The notes beneath the pieces were generated by a model, which had not been told where the DNA came from, made no database searches, and saw only the letters and a program-made list of their open reading frames with translations. A stretch of 64,000 bases of DNA from assembly GCA_020026395.1 (NCBI GenBank), contig JAHHQM010000002.1, positions 62,001-126,000 of the forward strand. Reading direction: 5' to 3'. A program made the position numbers and the translations under genes. Shown here piece after piece: positions 58,624 to 64,000 of this stretch. Source of the DNA: Alistipes sp. Lineage in GTDB: Bacteria > Bacteroidota > Bacteroidia > Bacteroidales > Rikenellaceae. Numbering within the stretch: the stretch's first letter is position 1; every line of letters starts with the position of its first letter.

Positions 58624-59529
58624 ATGATTCAGCATCTTAGTGAAATCGTCGATGAGGCGAGAAAGAAAGGCAAAAAACGTTTGGCCGTTGCCTACGGTCA
58701 GGACACACACACCATCCAGGCTGTTTACGACGCCTACAAGGAGGGTTTGGTAGAGCCGACGCTTTACGGTGACAAAGAGGTGATCGAGGCTGCCTGCAAG
58801 GAGCTCGGCATCGACATGTCCGTTTTCCAGATCGTAGACGAGAAAGTCGATACGAAGTGTGTTCAGAAGGCCGTTCAGGCTGTCGTTTCCGGAGAGGCCG
58901 ACGTGCTGATGAAGGGTCTGGTTTCGACCGACAAGTACATGCGCGGTATCCTCAACAAGGAGGCCGGCCTGTTCCCCCCGAAGGGCGTGTTGAGCCACGT
59001 CTCGATCTCGGAGATGCCGATCTACAACAAGTTGATCATCATGTCGGACGTTGCCGTTATTCCGCTGCCCGACTTCAAGCAAAAGATCAAGATCATCGGT
59101 TACCTGAAGCAAACCGCAAACCTGCTGGGTATCGAGTGCCCGAAGATCGCCTGCATCGCTCCCTCGGAGCAGCTGCTCCCCTCGGTGATTTCGTCGACCG
59201 AAGGTGCACTGCTGGCTAAGATGGGTGACCGCGGTCAGCTGGGTAAGGTTGTCGTTGACGGTCCTCTGTCGCTGGACGTAGCCCTCTTCAAGGAGGTTGC
59301 CGAGCACAAGAAGGTGAAGGGTTCGCTCGTTGCAGGTGATCCCGACTGTCTGCTCTTCCCGAACCTCGAGTCGGCCAACGTATTCTTCAAGTGCACCACC
59401 CACCTCTGCGGCGGTGAGCTGGCTGCCATGGTTATGGGTACGAAAGTTCCCTGCGTGTTGACTTCGCGCGGAGACTCGGCCAAGACGAAACTCTACTCGA
59501 TCGCTCTGGCTTGTCTGGCTGCCAAATAA
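58624..59529 (+). CDS. ptb: Phosphotransacylase of the phosphate butyryltransferase type (Ptb)
   Basis: This 301-residue protein belongs to the PTA_PTB family, and its length fits phosphate butyryltransferase or short phosphate acetyltransferases rather than the long E. coli Pta. Visible landmarks are EADVLMKGLVSTDKYMRGIL and VDGPLSLDVALF, along with the conserved Asp/Lys near GDPDCLLFPNLESANVF. It swaps CoA for phosphate on a short acyl group. It follows ackA in one transcript and precedes a terminator, and butyrate kinase is the next gene. Whether it prefers acetyl, butyryl or branched acyl groups cannot be read from sequence. Confidence 0.88.
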   Translation: MIQHLSEIVDEARKKGKKRLAVAYGQDTHTIQAVYDAYKEGLVEPTLYGDKEVIEAACKELGIDMSVFQIVDEKVDTKCVQKAVQAVVSGEADVLMKGLVSTDKYMRGILNKEAGLFPPKGVLSHVSISEMPIYNKLIIMSDVAVIPLPDFKQKIKIIGYLKQTANLLGIECPKIACIAPSEQLLPSVISSTEGALLAKMGDRGQLGKVVVDGPLSLDVALFKEVAEHKKVKGSLVAGDPDCLLFPNLESANVFFKCTTHLCGGELAAMVMGTKVPCVLTSRGDSAKTKLYSIALACLAAK

Positions 59530-59547
59530 TCGGCTTCAGATACTCAA

Positions 59548-59582
59548 AAAAAAGGCACATTCTTCCCGAATGTGCCTTTTTT
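59548..59582 (+). terminator. Terminator between ptb and buk
   Basis: AAAAGGCACATTC pairs perfectly with GAATGTGCCTTTT around a 5-nt loop, with more A and T on either side. It cleanly ends the ackA-ptb transcript before buk. Confidence 0.9.
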
Positions 59583-59649
59583 GTACCAATAAATCCTACA
59601 TTTACGCGTTTTTATGTACTATAGGTCGAAAATAATGGGATTTTTTGCG

Positions 59650-59657
59650 TATTTTTG
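59650..59657 (+). promoter_or_regulatory. Putative -7 box of buk
   Basis: TATTTTTG matches TAnnTTTG and lies 49 nt upstream of the start at 59707, giving buk its own transcript behind the terminator. Confidence 0.5.
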
Positions 59658-59706
59658 CAGCGCTTTTTTTTCAGGAAAGCAACCATTAAAAAAGAACATA
59701 CGCATT

Positions 59707-60774
59707 ATGGGATATAAAGTACTGGCAATAAATCCGGGATCGACCACCACCAAACTGGCGATCTACGAAGAGCAAACCCCGATCTTGGAATTGGTCATCC
59801 GCCACACACACGAAGAGGTGACCCGTTTTCGGGATGTGGTCGATCAGCTGGATTGGCGTCACGATGTCATCCTCGACGCATTGAAGAAAGAAAATTTCGA
59901 TTTGAAGACGCTTTCGGCCGTGATCGGTCGCGGAGGTCTGGTGCACCCGATACAGGGCGGCGTTTATGAGGTGAACGACAAGATGTGCGACGATCTGGTG
60001 CATGCCGAGAAGAAACACGTCTGCAACATCGGTGCGATGCTGGCACGCAAAATCGCGGGTGATGTCGGCGTCAAGGCTTATATTGCCGATCCGCCCGTGG
60101 TGGATGAGATGAGCGAGGAAGCACATTTCACGGGACTGCCCGAATGCCGCCGCCGTTCGGTGTTCCACGCCCTGAACCACCGCGCCACGGCTCGTCTTCA
60201 CTGCCAGAAGATGGGTGTCCGCTACGAAGATGTCAATCTGATTGTCGTTCACATGGGCGGCGGAATCTCGGTGGCGGCACACTCCCACGGACTGATCCTC
60301 GATGTGAACAACGCCCTCGACGGTGACGGCCCCATCGCCTTGGATCGTGCGGGTTCGATTCCCTCGAGCGAGCTGATCCGCGTCTGCTACTCGGGCAAAT
60401 ACACCGAGAAGGAGATGATCCAGCGCATTTCGACCCACGGCGGTCTGGTGGCCTACCTCGGCACGACCTCCGTGCAAGAGATCGAGGAGCGCATCGACAA
60501 CGGCGACAAGAAGGCCGAAACGGTACTCCGCGCCATGTGCTACACCATCGCCAAGCAGATCTGCGCCACGACCGTGGCCACCTCGGGCAAGATCGATGCC
60601 ATCGTGCTGACGGGCGGTATTGCCCACTCGAAGCGCGTGGTGGATTACATCCGCGAGCGTTGCGGATTCATCGCCCCGATCCATGTCTATCCGGGCGAAA
60701 ACGAGCTCCGCTCGCTGGCCTTGAATGCCATGATGGTGCTCAACCACCAACTCGAAGCCAAGATCTACGAATAA
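59707..60774 (+). CDS. buk: Butyrate kinase (Buk)
   Basis: This 355-residue enzyme makes ATP from butyryl phosphate or a branched acyl phosphate. It opens with YKVLAINPGSTTTKLAIYE and contains the acetokinase-family sites VIGRGGLVHPIQGGVYEVN, VVHMGGGISVAAHSHG and LTGGIAHSKRVVDYIRERC. Its length matches Buk rather than AckA (about 400). I chose the ATG at 59707 because an upstream in-frame ATG at 59614 adds a hydrophobic, non-homologous extension across the promoter. With Ptb upstream this completes an ATP-generating acyl-CoA route. Confidence 0.95.
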   Translation: MGYKVLAINPGSTTTKLAIYEEQTPILELVIRHTHEEVTRFRDVVDQLDWRHDVILDALKKENFDLKTLSAVIGRGGLVHPIQGGVYEVNDKMCDDLVHAEKKHVCNIGAMLARKIAGDVGVKAYIADPPVVDEMSEEAHFTGLPECRRRSVFHALNHRATARLHCQKMGVRYEDVNLIVVHMGGGISVAAHSHGLILDVNNALDGDGPIALDRAGSIPSSELIRVCYSGKYTEKEMIQRISTHGGLVAYLGTTSVQEIEERIDNGDKKAETVLRAMCYTIAKQICATTVATSGKIDAIVLTGGIAHSKRVVDYIRERCGFIAPIHVYPGENELRSLALNAMMVLNHQLEAKIYE

Positions 60775-60791
60775 ACCCCACCTTATAATAG

Positions 60792-60832
60792 AAAAAAGCC
60801 TTTGATCCACTCAGGGATCAAAGGCTTTTTTA
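60792..60832. terminator. Bidirectional terminator between buk and the flippase gene
   Basis: AAAAAAGCCTTTGATCC pairs perfectly over 17 bp with GGATCAAAGGCTTTTTT around a 6-nt loop, flanked by T runs on both strands. Confidence 0.9.
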
Positions 60833-60848
60833 TGTTATCGGGAATCGC

Positions 60849-62318
60849 TTATTTGTGCAACTGACGCTCTACCAACGAGTAGACTTCGCGGAAGGCCTCC
60901 ATACGGAACAGGGCGGCCACGACCACATAGATCACCGCACCCGCCGCCACTTCGACCACGAGTTTAGCCATCGGCGTAGCCTCCAGCTCTCCTCCGATCA
61001 GCCGTACCCCCGCATACATCACCCCCGACACCAAAAGGATCGGAAGGATCGTCCGTCCCCACTTTCGCAGCGAGAGCGTCACGTAGCGTTGTGCCGCGAA
61101 CCAGTTCACCGCCATTTCGCAGAACGCAATGGCCACCAGTCCCCACACCACCGCATCGACCGACCACGGGATCGTGATACAGAAGATCACGGTCATCAGC
61201 ACCTTCTTGAGAATCTCGATGCGGATGAGAAGCCCTCCCCCGCTCTTGACCTTCAGCACGTTGAAGGCGATCATGCCGATCGGGTAGAAGATACCCGCCA
61301 GCGCCACCACCTCCAGGTAAGGCACCGTCGACATCCACTCCTCACCCAGAATCGCCGCGAACAGGTCATGCGCCACGGCCGACAGGCCGAGCATCATGGG
61401 GCAGAGCACGAAGGTCATGATCATGACCACCTGACGATACCCCTCCGAGAAACGCTCCCGATCGTCGGCAATTTTCGACAACGCGGGGAACGTGACGCCC
61501 TGCACGGCCTGCACCGCCGAGGTGACGGGTTGGTCCTTGAGTTTTACCGCCTGGTCGAATGCGCCCAACGTATCGGCCGCATAGAGGCGTCCCAGGAAGA
61601 ATTGCGGGATCTTATTATAAAAGGTGGTGATCAGTTCGGTACCCATCAGCGAAAAGCTGTACGACGCCATTCCCCACAGCGAACGGAAATCGCTCCGCCC
61701 GCGGGGACTCCATGCTCCGTAGCCCCACAACAGCGCGGCACGGATCACATAGTAGATGAGTCGTTGCAAGACGATGCTCCACACGCCGAATCCGCCCCAC
61801 GCCAAACCGATGGCCACCACTCCGCTGACGAGCGATGCCGCAAACGTGATTTTGGAGATGAGCGCAAACCGAAAGGCACGCACCAGCAGCGTATTCTGCA
61901 CCGTGCACAGCGCATTGGCCGGCAGGATCAGGAAAAATACGGGTGCAAGCTCCTTGAGTTCGGGCATGTTGTAGTAGCGTGCCGCCACGGGCGAAAGCCC
62001 CACAAAAAGCAGGTACAACGCCACGGCGACCGACACGTTAAACAGGAACACCGCCTTGAAATCGCCCTGCGAGGGGTCTTTTCGTCGGATCAGCGTCTGC
62101 GAGAAGCCACTGTCGGCCAGGACGATCGCCACGGCCGACACGGCGGTCAAAAGAGCCATAATGCCCAGATCCTCCCGTCGAAGAAGGCTCAGAATCGTCA
62201 GACTGACGACAATCTGCAACAGGGTCGAACCGATCTTCTCGGCCATCGACCATGCCACACCGCCGACTACCCGTTGGCGAAGATCCGTGCGGGGTTGTTT
62301 GGGCTCTTCCTGCATCAC
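60849..62318 (-). CDS. Polysaccharide flippase (Wzx/lipopolysaccharide biosynthesis family)
   Basis: This 489-residue membrane protein has about twelve to fourteen hydrophobic helices and no signal peptide. Features of the polysaccharide transporter (MOP) superfamily include the N-terminal RVVGGVAWSMAEKIGSTLLQ and the middle FYNKIPQFFLGRLYAADTLG. It should flip lipid-linked sugar units across the inner membrane. It is the third gene of a minus-strand transcript behind aroQ and pyk (7 nt from pyk), an unusual partner for glycolysis. No other glycan gene is in the window, so its substrate is unknown. Confidence 0.85.
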   Translation of the reverse strand: MMQEEPKQPRTDLRQRVVGGVAWSMAEKIGSTLLQIVVSLTILSLLRREDLGIMALLTAVSAVAIVLADSGFSQTLIRRKDPSQGDFKAVFLFNVSVAVALYLLFVGLSPVAARYYNMPELKELAPVFFLILPANALCTVQNTLLVRAFRFALISKITFAASLVSGVVAIGLAWGGFGVWSIVLQRLIYYVIRAALLWGYGAWSPRGRSDFRSLWGMASYSFSLMGTELITTFYNKIPQFFLGRLYAADTLGAFDQAVKLKDQPVTSAVQAVQGVTFPALSKIADDRERFSEGYRQVVMIMTFVLCPMMLGLSAVAHDLFAAILGEEWMSTVPYLEVVALAGIFYPIGMIAFNVLKVKSGGGLLIRIEILKKVLMTVIFCITIPWSVDAVVWGLVAIAFCEMAVNWFAAQRYVTLSLRKWGRTILPILLVSGVMYAGVRLIGGELEATPMAKLVVEVAAGAVIYVVVAALFRMEAFREVYSLVERQLHK

Positions 62319-62325
62319 CCGACCT

Positions 62326-63819
62326 TTATTCCTTGATCAGCGGGCAATCGTTGCCGTTGAGTTCCAAACAACGGGTACGGATGTTGCGTGCATTGGCAAA
62401 TTCGATATACGAAGCACCCTGATCCGAATCAAAGCTGCCGCCGATGATGGCCATCAGGTCATCGTCCTGAAGTTCGTGACGCTCGACCAGATACTCCACG
62501 GCATCGGCCAGGAAGTGGTAACGGTCGTGCAGCTGACGATCGCGCAGAATGGGCACGACGCCGTACGACAGGGCGAGGATGCGCTGTGCGTGACGCGTGT
62601 AGCAGACGGCGATGACGGGTTTCTGACCGCGGAATGCAGCCAGATAACGCCCCGTACGACCCGTCTTGGTATCCAGCACGACAAATTTCACGGGCAGGTT
62701 GGTCGAAGCACGCACGGCCGAACGAGCCAGCTGTGCCGTAATTTCGTGATTGACCGACACCATATCCAGATCGACCATCGGCTTGAAGTGGTTGTCGTCG
62801 TGTTCGATCTCCAGAGCCACTCGCGCCATGGTCTCGACGGCCTCGGTCGGGTATTTGCCCATGGCCGTTTCGTCGCTCAACATGACGGCATCGACACGCT
62901 CGTAGATGGCACTGGCCACGTCGCTCACCTCGGCACGGGTCGGACGCGGAGAATTGACCATCGAATAGAGCATCTGCGTGGCGATGATCACGGGTCGTTT
63001 GGCCGAAATACACTTCTCGACGATGCGGCGCTGTGCGTTGGGGATCATCTCGGCGGGAAGTTCCACACCCAGGTCACCACGGGCAACCATCACACCGTAC
63101 GAAGCCTCGATGATCTCGTCGATGTTGTCCAGACCCTCCTGGTTCTCGATCTTCGAGATGATCTTGATGGGGCTGTTGTGCTCGTCGAGGATATCCTGCA
63201 CGGCCTTCACGTCACGTGCCGAACGCACGAACGAGTGGGCGATGAAATCGACATCGTTCTTGATGGCCCACAGGATGAAACGACGATCCTTCTCGGTCAC
63301 CGACGGAAGATCGACACTCACACCCGGCACGTTGACGCTCTTACGCGAACGGAGCGTACCGCCCAGGACAAATTCGCAGAAGAGTTCCTCGTCGTTCTTG
63401 TCCACAACGACGATCTCCAGTTCGCCGTCCGAAATCAGCATGTGCGCACCCACGGGGATGTCGCGTACGATGTTCGGCACGTTCATGAAGATGGTCGTGC
63501 GGGTCGTCAGCTCCGATCCGTCGCAACCCTTCACCTTGACACGTTCGCCTGCATGGAAGATGATCGAGTTGCCGTACTCCTCGGCAATCGTGGTCACACG
63601 GATCTCGGGACCCTTCGTGTCGATCATGATCGGAATTGCGGGATTAACCTTGTGAACCGTCTCGACGATTTTGGTGGCTCCCTCATCGGTTACGTGTGCC
63701 GAATTGACGCGCACTACGTCCATACCTGCATTGTAGAGCTCTCGCACGAATTCCTCGGTGCAACGGAAGTCTGACATCGTTGCCACGACCTTAGTCTTTT
63801 TGTTTCTGAACTGTGTCAT
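62326..63819 (-). CDS. pyk: Pyruvate kinase
   Basis: This 497-residue enzyme transfers phosphate from phosphoenolpyruvate to ADP, the last ATP-yielding step of glycolysis. The active-site barrel contains MIDTKGPEIRVT, VARGDLGVELPAE and ATQMLYSMVNSPRPTRAEV. The allosteric C-terminal domain ends in the last 60 residues with SFDSDQGASYIEF. Length is typical of bacterial Pyk. It lies 12 nt after aroQ and 7 nt before the flippase, in one minus-strand operon. Confidence 0.95.
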   Translation of the reverse strand: MTQFRNKKTKVVATMSDFRCTEEFVRELYNAGMDVVRVNSAHVTDEGATKIVETVHKVNPAIPIMIDTKGPEIRVTTIAEEYGNSIIFHAGERVKVKGCDGSELTTRTTIFMNVPNIVRDIPVGAHMLISDGELEIVVVDKNDEELFCEFVLGGTLRSRKSVNVPGVSVDLPSVTEKDRRFILWAIKNDVDFIAHSFVRSARDVKAVQDILDEHNSPIKIISKIENQEGLDNIDEIIEASYGVMVARGDLGVELPAEMIPNAQRRIVEKCISAKRPVIIATQMLYSMVNSPRPTRAEVSDVASAIYERVDAVMLSDETAMGKYPTEAVETMARVALEIEHDDNHFKPMVDLDMVSVNHEITAQLARSAVRASTNLPVKFVVLDTKTGRTGRYLAAFRGQKPVIAVCYTRHAQRILALSYGVVPILRDRQLHDRYHFLADAVEYLVERHELQDDDLMAIIGGSFDSDQGASYIEFANARNIRTRCLELNGNDCPLIKE

Positions 63820-63831
63820 ATTTTTTATCGG

Positions 63832-64000
63832 TTATAAATTGTTATTCAATCTGAAGTACTCCACCCCGAGGCGGTACGAATCCAGTCCGAATCCCATGAT
63901 CGATCCGCGGACGACACCCGCCAGAAGCGACACATGGCGGAACTCCTCCCGCGCCATGATCGAGGAGATGTGTACCTCGACAACAGGCGTACGAATGGCC
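63832..64000 (-). CDS. aroQ: Type II 3-dehydroquinate dehydratase (AroQ), 3' part only
   Basis: The window edge cuts this gene. Only the last 55 codons on the minus strand are present, reading AIRTPVVEVHISSIMAREEF and then a segment ending GFGLDSYRLGVEYF. These are the conserved C-terminal motifs VEVHIS..REEFR and GFGLDSYRL of type II dehydratase (usual length about 145). The complete enzyme converts 3-dehydroquinate to 3-dehydroshikimate in aromatic amino acid synthesis. Its stop at 63832-63834 is 12 nt before pyk. Name and operon position are secure, but nothing can be said about its start. Confidence 0.88.
   Translation of the reverse strand, partial: AIRTPVVEVHISSIMAREEFRHVSLLAGVVRGSIMGFGLDSYRLGVEYFRLNNNL

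Overview
The window reads as chromosomal DNA of a Bacteroidales bacterium, most likely Rikenellaceae and Alistipes-like. This is an inference from several signals. Promoters carry the Bacteroidetes -7 box TAnnTTTG, often with TTTG about 20 nt upstream. The V-type ATPase operon has the Bacteroidetes layout with a DUF2764 gene. Lipoproteins, a TonB receptor, YidC, a hexameric glutamate dehydrogenase and PG0541-type efflux genes fit the same group, and coding DNA is rich in G+C. No taxonomic search was run.

Layout. 1-7260: a TetR-led RND efflux operon (regulator, TolC-type channel, adaptor, pump, small PG0541-like protein) ending in a duplicated terminator. 7261-14815 (minus): a seven-gene V-type ATPase whose K subunit keeps a Na+-type site. 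15119-16552: DUF4301. 16729-20878: tight operon murB-tilS-holA-degenerate class IV aminotransferase. 20929-22337: a small decayed accessory patch (46-codon ORF broken at a C10 run, fimbrillin-like lipoprotein with lost start and frameshift, spanin-like DUF6549 gene). 22428-25853: coaD, lpxD, a TlpA-like lipoprotein and ruvC. 26014-26359: two identical tRNA-Arg(ACG) genes, each with its own promoter and terminator.

26420-30331: cobalamin adenosyltransferase, then on the minus strand nrdG and nrdD behind a cobalamin riboswitch with a recognisable promoter. 30723-33476: a phage-derived module with a CI/LexA-like S24 repressor, a divergent small ORF and a complete large terminase, but no other phage structural genes. 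33603-44275: metabolism and maintenance (nitronate monooxygenase-like, glutamate dehydrogenase, a GNAT-like protein, gcvT, an S41 peptidase-like protein, an rlmI-type methyltransferase, a DEDDy exonuclease, recQ). 44408-47899: PqqD-like protein, Cys/His-rich exported protein, TonB receptor and periplasmic HMA protein, a candidate metal-handling locus. 48026-55950 (minus): yidC, pyrG, DUF349 protein, DEAD-box helicase. 56152-60774: orphan response regulator, crcB, ackA, ptb, buk. 60849-64000 (minus): flippase, pyruvate kinase and the end of aroQ.

Themes. Much of the window is fermentative energy metabolism: V-ATPase, AckA/Ptb/Buk and pyruvate kinase. Vitamin B12 logic links the adenosyltransferase to riboswitch-controlled anaerobic ribonucleotide reductase. 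The best candidates for something undescribed are the lone repressor/terminase module, with a terminator-like hairpin inside the terminase reading frame, and the PqqD-Cys-rich protein-TonB-HMA cluster. Homology statements rest on reading the translated proteins by eye, not on database searches.
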